Source of the DNA: Stramentimicrobium sp964433555 | Lineage (GTDB): Bacteria > Atribacterota > Phoenicimicrobiia > Phoenicimicrobiales > Stramentimicrobiaceae | Assembly: GCA_964433555.1 (NCBI GenBank) | Contig: CAYSRG010000001.1 | Span: 1 to 64,000 of the forward strand | Reading direction: 5' to 3' | DNA: 64,000 bases | Part shown: positions 45,598 to 55,637 of the stretch, in pieces | Position numbering within the stretch: the first letter of the stretch is position 1 | Layout: each line of letters begins with the position of its first letter | The notes under the pieces: generated by a model | Told to the model about the DNA's origin: nothing | The model's database searches: none | What the model saw: only the letters and a program-made list of their open reading frames with translations | Position numbers and translations under genes: made by a program

Positions 45598-46656
45598 TTA
45601 ATCAATATAATCAAGAAAAGCCTTCTTGTTAACTGCTCTTCTTAAAGCTTCCTCTCTGGTAATCTTACTGGCCATTAACAAATCTTTTAAGGATTGATCG
45701 AGACTTTGCATACCAATCTTCCTACTTGTCTGTATTGTAGAAGGTATCTGATATATTTTCTCTTCCCTAATTAAATTACGAATAGCAGGTGTAGCCAGCA
45801 TTAATTCTGTTGCTACCACTCTACCCTGCCCGTCAAAAGTCGGGATAAGAGTTTGGGCAATAATCGCTTCAATAGTACCTGCTACTTGTAATCGTGCCTG
45901 TGCCTGTTGATGAGCAGGAAAGGCATTAATCATTCTCTCAATAGTATCAGCAGCACTATTAGTATGGAGAGTAGAAAAAACAAGATGACCTGTCTCAGCA
46001 GCTCTTAAAGCCATAGAAATTGTTTCTAAATCTCTCATTTCCCCCACTAAAATTACATCAGGATCTTCCCGCAAAGCAACCCTTAAAGCACTGGCAAATG
46101 AATCAGTATGGTTACCAATTTCTCTTTGAGATATAACACAATTCTTATGTTGATGAATATACTCAATAGGATCTTCAATTGAAACAATATGTTCATAGCG
46201 ATTAGTATTTATTATATCAATTAAAGCTGCCAGGGTAGTAGATTTACCACTTCCGGTAGGACCAGTAACCAGAACGATTCCCCTGTTCTGCTCTGCTAAA
46301 GAACTGACTACCTTTGGCAATCCCAGTTGTTCAATAGACGGGATTTCAGTTGGAATCAATCTTATCGCTGCAGCTTCTCCCAACCTATGACAAAAAATAT
46401 TAATTCTAAATCGTGAGACACCTGGCATTTCATAGGCAAAGTCAAATTGTTTATCTTTCTCAAATGATGTTTTTTGATTATCTGTTAACAAACTATATAT
46501 CATTTCATGAACATCTTCAGCACTTAAGATCGAAAACTTACTTTTCACTAATTTACCATTTAAACGCAAAATTGGTGGAATGCCAATATTTAAGTGAACA
46601 TCTGAGGCTCCCTGTTCTTTGGCTAATATTAAAATATCCTGTATCTTAAAGTCCAT
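45598..46656 (-). CDS. pilT: Pilus retraction ATPase PilT (copy 1)
   Basis: The protein has 352 residues. The PAS-like N domain has ASDVHLNIGIPPILRLNGKL. Walker A GPTGSGKSTT is at about 130-140, Walker B REDPDVILVGEMRD, and the His box ETGHLVFSTLHTNSA. The PilT-specific C-terminal AIRNLIREEK retraction motif is present. It powers pilin depolymerisation. It is followed directly by the hisS promoter and preceded, after 51 bases, by the stand-alone MshEN protein. Confidence 0.95.
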   Translation of the reverse strand: MDFKIQDILILAKEQGASDVHLNIGIPPILRLNGKLVKSKFSILSAEDVHEMIYSLLTDNQKTSFEKDKQFDFAYEMPGVSRFRINIFCHRLGEAAAIRLIPTEIPSIEQLGLPKVVSSLAEQNRGIVLVTGPTGSGKSTTLAALIDIINTNRYEHIVSIEDPIEYIHQHKNCVISQREIGNHTDSFASALRVALREDPDVILVGEMRDLETISMALRAAETGHLVFSTLHTNSAADTIERMINAFPAHQQAQARLQVAGTIEAIIAQTLIPTFDGQGRVVATELMLATPAIRNLIREEKIYQIPSTIQTSRKIGMQSLDQSLKDLLMASKITREEALRRAVNKKAFLDYID

Positions 46657-46707
46657 CTATTTATCTCTCCTCTTGCTATAATAATTTACAAAGAATCACT
46701 GGATTAA

Positions 46708-47163
46708 TTATTGCCACATATCTGGATATTCATTCTCGATATACTGAATGATTTCAGAAATATTTTTAAAGGAAGCTAAGGCTACCTCGAAATTCTTTTT
46801 ATGGAAGGTTTTAATTTTCTGTTGAGCCTCATTATCAGTGGGATCACTCATAGCAACAACTAAAGTATCATTCATTTCTATCAAAGGAATTATATGGTAA
46901 TTTTTAATTAAAAATCCGGGAAATTTTTTTAATAAATCCAGATCTAATTGGTTAGTCTCAATTTGAACATAGGGGATATCTAACTGTTTACTTAAAACCC
47001 AGTTTATCTGATCCTGGGTTACCAGATAAAGTTCAATTAATATTTCGCCAACTCTTTTATTTCTAATTTTTTGTTCTTTTAAAGCCATTTCTAATTCTTT
47101 TTGAGAGATTATTCCATAATCTAATAATATTTCACCCAATCTTTTTTTCTGTTTTTTTATCAT
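46708..47163 (-). CDS. Stand-alone MshEN (T2SSE_N) domain protein
   Basis: The protein has 151 residues, with no ATPase domain and no membrane segment. It carries two tandem MshEN motifs, RLGEILLDYGIISQKELEMAL and RVGEILIELYLVTQDQINWVL, followed by the rest of the T2SSE_N fold (YVQIETNQLDLDLLKKFP, TLVVAMSDPTD). Such domains bind c-di-GMP in MshE-type motors. Sitting between two pilT genes, it could be a diffusible c-di-GMP sensor acting on the motors in trans. It matches the N terminus of PilB copy 2 more than PilB copy 1. Family is clear, role is inferred. Confidence 0.88.
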   Translation of the reverse strand: MIKKQKKRLGEILLDYGIISQKELEMALKEQKIRNKRVGEILIELYLVTQDQINWVLSKQLDIPYVQIETNQLDLDLLKKFPGFLIKNYHIIPLIEMNDTLVVAMSDPTDNEAQQKIKTFHKKNFEVALASFKNISEIIQYIENEYPDMWQ

Positions 47164-47220
47164 TATTCACCCCTGTATATCTTACCTTGTTAATATCCAT
47201 AGGATAATGTTTTTCGATAA

Positions 47221-48267
47221 TTAATGAGAGACTACAAATTTGGAATCATTTGCTTTAGATAAAGCCGTCTCTCTATCAATAATTTGATTTTGATATAGCT
47301 GACGAAGGGACTGATCCATGGTCTGCATTCCAAGCTGTTGAGCTCCTTGAATAGCAGCAGGAATCATATGAATACGTTCTTCACGAATAATATTTCTAAT
47401 TGCTGGTGTGGCAATCATTATCTCCACAGCAGGCACTCGTTTAGTCTGGTCAATATTGGGAAGTAATGTTTGGGATACGACTCCCTGCAAAGATTCAGCC
47501 AGCTGAATACGAATTTGTCTCTGCTGATGAACAGGAAAAACATCAATAATTCGTTCTACAGTTTCGGCAGCACTGTTCGTATGTAGCGTGGAGAATACTA
47601 AATGCCCTGTTTCGGCAGCAGTAACAGCCATAGAGATGGTTTCTAAATCTCTCATTTCTCCCACCAAGATGACATCCGGATCTTCCCTTAAAGCACTTCT
47701 TAAGGCATAGGCAAATGATTTAGTATGTAGACCAACTTCTCGCTGGTCAATAATGCATTGCTTATGGTGATGAATGAATTCAATAGGGTCTTCTATGGTA
47801 ATGATATGAAGCTTTTGATTTTCATTTATAATATCTATAAGACTGGAGATAGTTGTTGATTTTCCACTTCCGGTAGGTCCGGTAATTAAAACCAATCCTT
47901 TCGGTTTTTTAGTGAATTCTACCAGATGCTTAGGTAATCCTAATTCTTCCAATTTTTTGATTTTATCAGGAATTAACCGAAAAGCACCGGCAATACCACG
48001 TCTATGCATAAAGACATTTACTCTAAAACGGGCAACATTAACAATTTCTAAGGAAAAATCAATTTCCTTCAATTCTTCAAATTTTTTGCGATGTTCGTTA
48101 CTCAATACGCTATAAATCATTTCATAAACATCGTTTTCGGATAAATCAGGATAATCTAATTTAGTTAGAATTCCATTAACTCGTAATGTGGGAGGAATTC
48201 CAACAGTCAAATGTAAATCTGATGCATTTCGGTCCCGAGTTATCTTCAGCAATTCTGTAATATTCAT
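47221..48267 (-). CDS. pilT: Pilus retraction ATPase PilT (copy 2)
   Basis: The protein has 348 residues and is closely related to copy 1 (ASDLHLTVGIPPTLRVNG, GPTGSGKSTTISSLIDI, REDPDVILVGEMRD, AIRNIIREERIHM). Both copies have intact Walker and AIRNLIRE-type motifs, so both should be active. Paired PilT/PilU-type ATPases occur in other pilus systems, one assisting the other. It follows metK by 71 bases. Confidence 0.95.
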   Translation of the reverse strand: MNITELLKITRDRNASDLHLTVGIPPTLRVNGILTKLDYPDLSENDVYEMIYSVLSNEHRKKFEELKEIDFSLEIVNVARFRVNVFMHRRGIAGAFRLIPDKIKKLEELGLPKHLVEFTKKPKGLVLITGPTGSGKSTTISSLIDIINENQKLHIITIEDPIEFIHHHKQCIIDQREVGLHTKSFAYALRSALREDPDVILVGEMRDLETISMAVTAAETGHLVFSTLHTNSAAETVERIIDVFPVHQQRQIRIQLAESLQGVVSQTLLPNIDQTKRVPAVEIMIATPAIRNIIREERIHMIPAAIQGAQQLGMQTMDQSLRQLYQNQIIDRETALSKANDSKFVVSH

Positions 48268-48338
48268 TATTATACCCCCATTTTTATTTCTGAAAAAGAA
48301 GTGGAAAGTAAGAAATAGAATTTATTTTTTAGTTTAAA

Positions 48339-49535
48339 TTAATCCAGTTCTTGTCTTAACACTTCAGCTTTATCTGTTTTCTCCCAGGTAAATTCGTCAA
48401 TTTCCCGACCAAAATGTCCATAGGCAGCAGTCTTCTTATAAATAGGCCTTTTCAATTTTAAATGTTCAATTATAGCTGCAGGCCTTAAATCAAAATGCTT
48501 CTTAATTATCTGGATAATTCGGGAATGAGGAATTTTTTCAGTGTTAAAGGTATCCACCATAACAGAAACCGGATTGGCTACTCCAATAGCATAGGCAATT
48601 TCAATTTCACATTTTTCAGCAATTCCGGCAGCAACAATGTTTTTAGCAATATATCTGGCGGCATAACTTCCAGAACGATCTACTTTTGTTGGATCTTTAC
48701 CGGAAAAACAACCTCCTCCATGACTTCCTACTCCCCCGTAGGTATCCACAATAATTTTTCTACCAGTAACACCAGTATCAGCCTGAGGACCTCCCATAAC
48801 AAATCTGCCGGTGGAGTTGATATAATATTTGGTATTTCTATCAAGATATTTTTCAGGGATTACTGCTTTAATAACTTTTTCCAAAATATCTTTACGAATA
48901 GTGTCTAATCCTACCTGGGGATGATGTTGGGCAGCAATAACTATTGCCTCAATTCTCTGAGGAGTACCATTTACATATTGTATAGTTACCTGAGACTTAC
49001 CATCAGGCCTTAAATAGGATAAAATTTTATCCTTTCTTACCTCCGCTAAGCGGTAAGTTAGCTTATGTGCCAGCGATATTGGTAAAGGCATTAATTCCGG
49101 AGTTTCCCGACAGGCATAACCAAACATCATACCCTGATCCCCAGCTCCGGTAGAGGCAATTCTATCCTTTTCTGGTACTATTTTTTCTTCACGTGCCTCC
49201 CAGGCACAATTCACTCCAATTGCTATATCTTGAGATTGTTCCTCAATAGAAGTTAATACTGCACAGGTATCACAATCAAATCCATATTTTGCTCTGGTAT
49301 AGCCTATTTCTCTCACTGTTTCTCGGACTATCCTGGGAACGTCTACATATCCGGTAGTTGTAATCTGACCGGCAACTAAAACCAGACCGGTAGCAACCAA
49401 TGTTTCTACCGCTACCCTTGCTTCCGTATCATGACGATATAGATCATCCAGTATAGCATCAGAAATTTGATCAGCAATCTTATCTGGATGACCCTCTGTA
49501 ACTGATTCAGAAGTAAAAAAATAATTTTTTCCCAA
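48339..49535 (-). CDS. metK: S-adenosylmethionine synthetase
   Basis: The protein has 398 residues. It makes SAM from methionine and ATP. Signatures are TEGHPDK, GAGDQGMMFGYA and the Gly-rich GGVGSHGGGCFSGKDPTKVD. The start is TTG at 49535, supported by GAGGAGG eight bases upstream. No SAM riboswitch is visible in the 92-base spacer before it. Confidence 0.97.
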   Translation of the reverse strand: MGKNYFFTSESVTEGHPDKIADQISDAILDDLYRHDTEARVAVETLVATGLVLVAGQITTTGYVDVPRIVRETVREIGYTRAKYGFDCDTCAVLTSIEEQSQDIAIGVNCAWEAREEKIVPEKDRIASTGAGDQGMMFGYACRETPELMPLPISLAHKLTYRLAEVRKDKILSYLRPDGKSQVTIQYVNGTPQRIEAIVIAAQHHPQVGLDTIRKDILEKVIKAVIPEKYLDRNTKYYINSTGRFVMGGPQADTGVTGRKIIVDTYGGVGSHGGGCFSGKDPTKVDRSGSYAARYIAKNIVAAGIAEKCEIEIAYAIGVANPVSVMVDTFNTEKIPHSRIIQIIKKHFDLRPAAIIEHLKLKRPIYKKTAAYGHFGREIDEFTWEKTDKAEVLRQELD

Positions 49536-49627
49536 GGTCCCAACCTCCTCTTTATCAAAAATAATGTATGATTTAAGTTATAAAATAATTTTCTCCTTCT
49601 TTAGCCATCTACAAATAAAAACTATTA

Positions 49628-50710
49628 TTAAATATACTTTTTAAAACGTTCGTCTTTAGCCATCTGATTGATAACTTTTTTGATATCACCTTCACGATTT
49701 TTGGGATAAATCAACTGAATAGGTCCATCATTAATAATCACCATATTAGAAAGGCCAATGGTAACGGTAACTCCTTTATCATTGACAATAATACAATTTT
49801 GTGTATCAATTCCGGTATATTCACCCTGAACAATATTACCATTGGCATCATGTGGTACAAATCTCTCCATAGCATGCCATGAGCCGATATCTTCCCAAAT
49901 TATATCTCCTTTCATAACCAGCAAGTCTGCAACCTTCTCTAAAACACCATATTCAAAGGAAATAGAATCAACTGCTTTTAATTGAGTTTTTATAACATCT
50001 CTTTTACTCAAAGTGCCTATACTCAAAGCTATTTCATTTATTGCCTTATCAAGCTTAGGCATCCATTTGGTAATAAAATCCAAAATTATGTGTGCAGGGA
50101 AGATATAAATGGCACTATTCCATAATAACTGATTTTTTTTACTGTATTGCTCAATCCAATGGGAATCTGGTTTTTCTTTAAACATCTTTACCGAATAAAG
50201 ATTCATCTCCTTAAAGTTGTCTGTTTGGTTAGAAGTACAGATATAACCATACCTGGATTCCTTTCTCTTTGGTTCAATTCCGATGATAACCGGTTTTTTA
50301 AATCTCTGCACAGCTTGAAAGGAGTTATCCAGTACCTGGTAAAATTTATCCTTTTCTGGTATATAATGGTCTATGGGGAAAATAGCAATGTTAATATCCC
50401 TACTTCGATAATGAGTTATAAGCAGTGTTGCCAAAGCAATGCTAGCTGCAGTATCCTTTCCCATTGGTTCAATAATATAATTCAGTATATCAATTTCAGG
50501 AATTATCTCTCTAATGGGTTGAAATAAATCTTCAATCGTAGCAACATAAATATCATCTGTCTTAAAAAAGGGTAATAGGCGTTCAAAGGTGTCTCTGAGC
50601 ATTAAATTTCCGCTGGGAGCAGCGAGAAATTGTTTTGGTTTATTGAAACGACTATGAGGCCAGAATCGCTTCCCTCTTCCCCCCGCTAAGATAAGGGCAA
50701 TATTATTCAT
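49628..50710 (-). CDS. manC: Mannose-1-phosphate guanylyltransferase
   Basis: The protein has 360 residues. It makes GDP-mannose from mannose-1-phosphate and GTP for surface glycans. The nucleotidyltransferase motif LAGGRGKRFWPHSR followed by KPKQF is at the N terminus, with PMGKDTAASIALA, IFPIDHYI and the late GSWHAME. It lacks the phosphomannose isomerase extension of bifunctional enzymes. It lies between the lytic transglycosylase gene and metK. Confidence 0.9.
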   Translation of the reverse strand: MNNIALILAGGRGKRFWPHSRFNKPKQFLAAPSGNLMLRDTFERLLPFFKTDDIYVATIEDLFQPIREIIPEIDILNYIIEPMGKDTAASIALATLLITHYRSRDINIAIFPIDHYIPEKDKFYQVLDNSFQAVQRFKKPVIIGIEPKRKESRYGYICTSNQTDNFKEMNLYSVKMFKEKPDSHWIEQYSKKNQLLWNSAIYIFPAHIILDFITKWMPKLDKAINEIALSIGTLSKRDVIKTQLKAVDSISFEYGVLEKVADLLVMKGDIIWEDIGSWHAMERFVPHDANGNIVQGEYTGIDTQNCIIVNDKGVTVTIGLSNMVIINDGPIQLIYPKNREGDIKKVINQMAKDERFKKYI

Positions 50711-50779
50711 CTTTTATCATCTCTTTTAAATTTTAATAAATTTTTATTCTATATTCCTATTTATTCCTAACGAGTTATA

Positions 50780-51676
50780 TTAACCATGCTCTTCGTTTAA
50801 TACTTCGTCTACATCTTCTATTTCAAAACCACGATATTGGGCATAGTAATGAAGTATCTTCTCCGTAAAACCATTTGGAATTTCATTATCCTGGGAAAGA
50901 AATTCCTGTACTTTAAACGGCCCATAATTATAAGCAGTCAGGGCTAATCTTATATCGCCAAAATCATCATAAAGTACCGCTAAATAATGTATACCAATCT
51001 TAATATTTTTTTCTGGATTGAGTAGGGTCTTCTCTGCTCCATCCCATTTAATACCAATATTTTCTGCTAATTCCTTCGCTATGAAACGACGAACCTGGCA
51101 CAATCCATAGGCATAGGAATCGGAAATAGAATCCACTATAAAATTACTTTCCACTTTAATCAGAGCACAGATTAAGAAGGGATTAAATTTATATTTTAGT
51201 GCTACCTCATAAATATTTTTAGCAATATTGTATATGGTTTCACTTTCCAGTTGTTTATTATTGCTGGAAACAATATTCACAATACGATTCATGTAAAATT
51301 CTCTTTTCTTTTCTTCGGATATCATTCCGGTCAATTCCTGCAGCTGCATATAAATTTCAGTAAACTGTTCTTTGGTAATTTTCTCTTTTAGATAATTAGC
51401 CATCTGGTTGTTAATATTATCTAACTTCTGATTTTGCTCTTCAATTCTCTCTTTTAAGACCCTATTTTCCGTTTGTATATCACTATAAGCCTGATTTAAA
51501 TTATCAATGGATTGATAAAGCTGTCCATATTGTCTCAAATTATAAATCATTAACAATATCATGACCACTAAAAAAATTATTATGGCTCTATTAAAATATT
51601 GGTCTATAATGTTATTCCTTTTTAATTTTTTACCTGTACCTTTATTCTCTTTTTTCTCTTTATTATCATTACTCAT
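50780..51676 (-). CDS. Membrane-anchored lytic transglycosylase (SLT domain)
   Basis: The protein has 298 residues. A Lys-rich cytoplasmic start (1-28) is followed by a transmembrane helix (about 31-47), a periplasmic coiled coil (50-110) and a C-terminal SLT domain (about 155-285). The catalytic Glu lies in CALIKVESNF, followed by YAYGLCQV and ALTAYNYGP. It cleaves peptidoglycan. The coiled coil may tether it in a larger envelope complex; a link to the pilus is possible but not shown. Confidence 0.9.
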   Translation of the reverse strand: MSNDNKEKKENKGTGKKLKRNNIIDQYFNRAIIIFLVVMILLMIYNLRQYGQLYQSIDNLNQAYSDIQTENRVLKERIEEQNQKLDNINNQMANYLKEKITKEQFTEIYMQLQELTGMISEEKKREFYMNRIVNIVSSNNKQLESETIYNIAKNIYEVALKYKFNPFLICALIKVESNFIVDSISDSYAYGLCQVRRFIAKELAENIGIKWDGAEKTLLNPEKNIKIGIHYLAVLYDDFGDIRLALTAYNYGPFKVQEFLSQDNEIPNGFTEKILHYYAQYRGFEIEDVDEVLNEEHG

Positions 51677-51727
51677 TTCATCTTCCTTGCAGTTTTCAAT
51701 TCTAAATTTAATTTAGTGTTCCTTAGC

Positions 51728-53692
51728 CTATCTTATCTTACTACCTGGAGTGATTTCCTTATCAGTAGTTAAAAGAACAACCTGTTCATCGCTTGAAGCT
51801 GCCAGCAGCATACCTTGTGATTGAATACCTCTGATGGTAGCAGGAGCTAAATTAAATACTACTACAATATTTTTCCCAATAAGCGCCTCAGGCAAGTAAA
51901 ATTCTTTTATTCCCGCTATCAGGATTCTTGTTTCGGATTTAAAATCCACTTTAATTTTTAATAACTTGTTGGTACCTGGAATATCTTCAGCTGAGATAAC
52001 TTTGCCCACTCTCAAGTCAATTTTTTGAAAATCCCCTAGAGATATGACTGGCGACTGTTTCGTTTCATTCTCTTTTTCCTTATGCTCTTGCTCAGGCTTT
52101 TCTTTACCTTCTTGGGTAGCAGGTGAAATTTTTTTTCTCCCTCCCTCAATTCTGGGAAATAAATTATCACCAGGATTTACCTTAGTATCCGGCTCCAGTC
52201 CTCCCCAGTTGGTATCTTCAGGAATAGTCATATTTTCAATATTATCTTTAATCCCTAACTGTTGCCAGATTTTACTGGCTGTTACCGGTATAAAGGAGTA
52301 CACTAATAGAGATATTATCCTCAATGACTCATTAAGGTGGTACAGCACTTGTTCCAATCTATCCTTCTTGCTCCTATCTCTTCCTAATAACCAGGGCTCT
52401 GTTTGATCTATATATTTATTGGTTCTTTTAATTAGAGACCAGATATTTTCTAAGGCAAGATTGAAAGACATTTCCTCCATATTACCAATTACCTGCAACA
52501 CTACTTCTTCTGCCAGCTTTCGTAATTCTATATCAAACAATTCATCCTTACCTGAACCTGAAGGTGCAGGTATCTTCCCATCACAAAATTTAACAGTCAT
52601 GGCCACCGTACGACTGAGTAAATTACCGAGATCATTTGCTAAGTCAAAGTTGATCCGCTGAACAAGTAACTGGCGGGAATAGTTTCCATCCTGACCGAAT
52701 GATAATTCCCTTAACAAAAAATAACGAAAAGCATCGGCACCAAACTCCTCTGCTACCTGATAGGGATCAATTACATTTCCTCTCGATTTGGACATTTTTT
52801 CACCTTCAATGGTCCACCAACCATGTGAAAAAACCATTCTGGGAGGATTTATATCAGCTGCCATCAGCATGGTGAACCAGATAATAGTATGAAATCTTAA
52901 TATATCCTTACCAATTAAATGTACTGCCTCTGGCCAGTAAAAGTTAAACTTTTTTTCATCAATACCGTAACCGACAACAGTAAGATAATTTATTAAAGCA
53001 TCAAACCAGACATAAACTACATGATTCTTATCAAAAGGAACATCAATTCCCCAGTTTAGACTTGATCTAATCCTGGTTACGCTCTGATCTTTCAATCCCC
53101 TCTTTATGAAACTAATAATTTCGTTCTTTCTTGATTCTGGTTTAATACAATCAGGATGTGACTCAATATGCTGTAATAATCTATCCTGATATTTGCTCAT
53201 TCTAAAAAAATAGCTTTCTTCTTTGAATTTTTCAATTGGTCTACCGCAATCGGGGCATAGATTACCTTCTACCTGACTTTCTGGCCAGAAGGTTTCACAT
53301 GGTACACAATACCACCCTTCATATTCACCTTTATAGATATCATCTTTTTCATATAAACGATTGAATATTTTTTGTACCACCAACTCATGACGCTTTTCAG
53401 TAGTACGTATAAAATCATCCGGTTTGATATTTAAAATAGGCCAAAGATTCTTAAATTTTATCACCACCTTATCAGCAAGTTCTTTAGGTTTTATACCCAA
53501 TTGTTCTGCTGATTTGGCAATTTTCTGGCCATGCTCATCAGTACCAGTAGCAAAAAGAACATCAAAGCCTCTAAGCCTTTTAAATCTTGCCATAGTATCT
53601 GCTGCAATTGTAGTATAGGCATGCCCTATATGTGGGACATCGTTGACATAATAAATAGGAGTTGTAATATAAAATACTTTTTTCTTTTCCAT
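51728..53692 (-). CDS. metG: Methionyl-tRNA synthetase with C-terminal tRNA-binding domain
   Basis: The protein has 654 residues. The class I core has PIYYVNDVPHIGHAYTT (HIGH motif), the zinc knuckle CVPCETFW...CPDCGRP and KMSKSRGN near residue 300. A low-complexity Lys/Glu linker (about 510-540) connects to an EMAP/Trbp111-type domain (IDLRVGKVISAEDIPGTNKL). It belongs to the conserved block tmk-holB-ricT-trmN6-rsmI-metG. Confidence 0.97.
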   Translation of the reverse strand: MEKKKVFYITTPIYYVNDVPHIGHAYTTIAADTMARFKRLRGFDVLFATGTDEHGQKIAKSAEQLGIKPKELADKVVIKFKNLWPILNIKPDDFIRTTEKRHELVVQKIFNRLYEKDDIYKGEYEGWYCVPCETFWPESQVEGNLCPDCGRPIEKFKEESYFFRMSKYQDRLLQHIESHPDCIKPESRKNEIISFIKRGLKDQSVTRIRSSLNWGIDVPFDKNHVVYVWFDALINYLTVVGYGIDEKKFNFYWPEAVHLIGKDILRFHTIIWFTMLMAADINPPRMVFSHGWWTIEGEKMSKSRGNVIDPYQVAEEFGADAFRYFLLRELSFGQDGNYSRQLLVQRINFDLANDLGNLLSRTVAMTVKFCDGKIPAPSGSGKDELFDIELRKLAEEVVLQVIGNMEEMSFNLALENIWSLIKRTNKYIDQTEPWLLGRDRSKKDRLEQVLYHLNESLRIISLLVYSFIPVTASKIWQQLGIKDNIENMTIPEDTNWGGLEPDTKVNPGDNLFPRIEGGRKKISPATQEGKEKPEQEHKEKENETKQSPVISLGDFQKIDLRVGKVISAEDIPGTNKLLKIKVDFKSETRILIAGIKEFYLPEALIGKNIVVVFNLAPATIRGIQSQGMLLAASSDEQVVLLTTDKEITPGSKIR

Positions 53693-53891
53693 AGTTTTTA
53701 GTTTTATTGATATCCTTTCTCGAATTAATATTTGCTCTAAAAGAGAATTTCATAGCCGTTTAGTGTTTGATTTTAAGAGGCTTTAAATATATACTCAGCT
53801 TACCTGTCTCCTGCCATAAATCCTTTTAGAAAAACATTTTTAATATTATTTCTTTTCCCTAAGATGGCTTTATGATTAAACCAAATAATTT

Positions 53892-54776
53892 TTAATCAGG
53901 TCTGTTTGCATTTTTTTTCAATTCTAAAATCTTTTCATAAATCCATTTTTTAGATATATGATACTCTTCAGCAATTAAAGATACAATATCTTTGTTATAA
54001 TAATCTTTTTGCAAGTAATACATAATTTTTTTCCCCAGCTCATCTTCTTTTCCGGAATCCTTATCACAGAAGGTTGACTCTGTTTTTATAGCTGATTTTC
54101 CTTCTAGAACCAGAGTCATTTCTCCCTTAATTTCCTTGGAGTTCAGGGTATTTATTACTCCGGAAAGATCTCCTCTAATTATTTCTTCAAACTTTTTGGT
54201 CAGTTCCCGAGCTATAACAATTTTTCTATCTCCCATTATCTGCTTGAGAGCTGCCAGGGTATCCTTAATCCTATGGGGAGTTTCATAAAATATGATAGTC
54301 CGTTTCTCATCTTTCAGATTTGAAAAAAACCTTTCTTTTTCCCCTTTTTTTCTGGGAACAAATCCTTCAAAAACAAAGCTTTGCATGGTAAATCCTGAAA
54401 CTACCAATGCTGTAATTAAAGCTGAAACACCAGGAATAGGAACAATGACCATATTATTTTCAATAGCCTTATTTATTAATTCATATCCTGGATCACAGAC
54501 ACCTGGCATTCCAGCATCTGACAATAAAGCAATATTTTTTCCTGTTCTTAACAGTTGTAAAATGTATTCTAATCTCTTTTCTTTACTGTATTTATGATAA
54601 CTGATTACTGCTTTCTTAATCTGGTAATGATTTAACAAAATTTTAGTATGTCGGGTATCCTCTGCAGCAATTAAATCTACTTTTTTTAAAATTGCCAGGC
54701 AACGCAGAGTAATATCCTCCAGGTTACCAATCGGTGTTCCGCAGATATACAATTTACCAGATTGCTGTTTTTTCAT
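53892..54776 (-). CDS. rsmI: 16S rRNA 2'-O-ribose C1402 methyltransferase
   Basis: The protein has 294 residues. It has the tetrapyrrole-methylase fold with the N-terminal signature CGTPIGNLEDITLR, the motif AAEDTRHTKILL, LLSDAGMPGVCDPG and PGVSALITAL. It modifies C1402 in the ribosomal decoding centre with SAM. It lies between trmN6 and metG as in B. subtilis, where rsmI also precedes metS. Confidence 0.94.
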   Translation of the reverse strand: MKKQQSGKLYICGTPIGNLEDITLRCLAILKKVDLIAAEDTRHTKILLNHYQIKKAVISYHKYSKEKRLEYILQLLRTGKNIALLSDAGMPGVCDPGYELINKAIENNMVIVPIPGVSALITALVVSGFTMQSFVFEGFVPRKKGEKERFFSNLKDEKRTIIFYETPHRIKDTLAALKQIMGDRKIVIARELTKKFEEIIRGDLSGVINTLNSKEIKGEMTLVLEGKSAIKTESTFCDKDSGKEDELGKKIMYYLQKDYYNKDIVSLIAEEYHISKKWIYEKILELKKNANRPD

Positions 54777-54941
54777 ATAAAATACCTTTCAAAGAAGAGT
54801 CATTAGTCGCTGATATTCAGTCATAACATAAATTACCTGATTTTCCCTTAGTTCAAACTAAAGACTAATGGCTATTTTTAAGTAAAAACATTTTTAATTT
54901 ATTTAGAATCAGTTGCTTTAAATAAATATTCGTTTTATTTT

Positions 54942-55637
54942 TTATTGAGGTAAAAATAGGGGAGTCAATACTCTTAGCTCAGTCCCTCCCTCTTTCCTTG
55001 CCTCCAGGAGAAATCTTTTAGCTTGATAATCTTTCTTGGTATAGACAAATTGTAATATCTTCGGTTCAAAATAATATTTCTTTAGAGTCATTATTATAGG
55101 TATAAAAATATCTGCTCTATGTATAAGGTATAGTCTACCTCTTTTTTTTAAAAGGTAATTGGCTATTCTCAGCATACTCTCTAAATTTATATTGACTTCA
55201 TGCCGGGCTATTAGCTGTTCATCATTGGAACTGCTTTTCCCTCTACCAGGCGGGATATAGGGAGGATTAGCAGTAATAACATCAAAATATTCACCAGAAA
55301 ACTTTTCTTTAAGATTGCTTATGTCTTCCTGAAGAATAAAAACCTGTTTATCCAAATTATTTAGAGATACGTTTCTCCTGGCCAGAGACACTAATTTCTC
55401 CTGGATTTCTACCCCATAAATAATATTATTTTTTTGGGGATGGTAGATTAACAGGGGAATAATTCCGCAACCAGTACCCAGGTCTATAATCTTTTCCCTA
55501 TTCTTAATTTTTATAAACTGTGATAATAAGAGAGAATCAATTGAAAAACAATAGCTATTCTTATTCTGAATAACTTTCAACTGATATTTGTCCAAGGATT
55601 CAATCATTTCCCCCGGCTGTAGATTCATTTTCTGCAT
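54942..55637 (-). CDS. trmN6: TrmN6-like tRNA (adenine-N6) methyltransferase
   Basis: The protein has 231 residues. A Rossmann methyltransferase with SAM motif IIDLGTGCGIIPLLI and the N6-adenine catalytic motif ANPPYIPPG. It matches YfiC/YabB proteins that methylate A37 of tRNA1(Val). The start at 55637 overlaps ricT by 38 bases; in-frame ATGs at 55625 and 55607 are alternatives. Confidence 0.88.
   Translation of the reverse strand: MQKMNLQPGEMIESLDKYQLKVIQNKNSYCFSIDSLLLSQFIKIKNREKIIDLGTGCGIIPLLIYHPQKNNIIYGVEIQEKLVSLARRNVSLNNLDKQVFILQEDISNLKEKFSGEYFDVITANPPYIPPGRGKSSSNDEQLIARHEVNINLESMLRIANYLLKKRGRLYLIHRADIFIPIIMTLKKYYFEPKILQFVYTKKDYQAKRFLLEARKEGGTELRVLTPLFLPQ

Noticed and set aside
49536..49627. 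Possible SAM riboswitch before metK
   Set aside because: The 92-base spacer is AT-rich with no SAM-aptamer motifs or terminator; only a ribosome site is seen.
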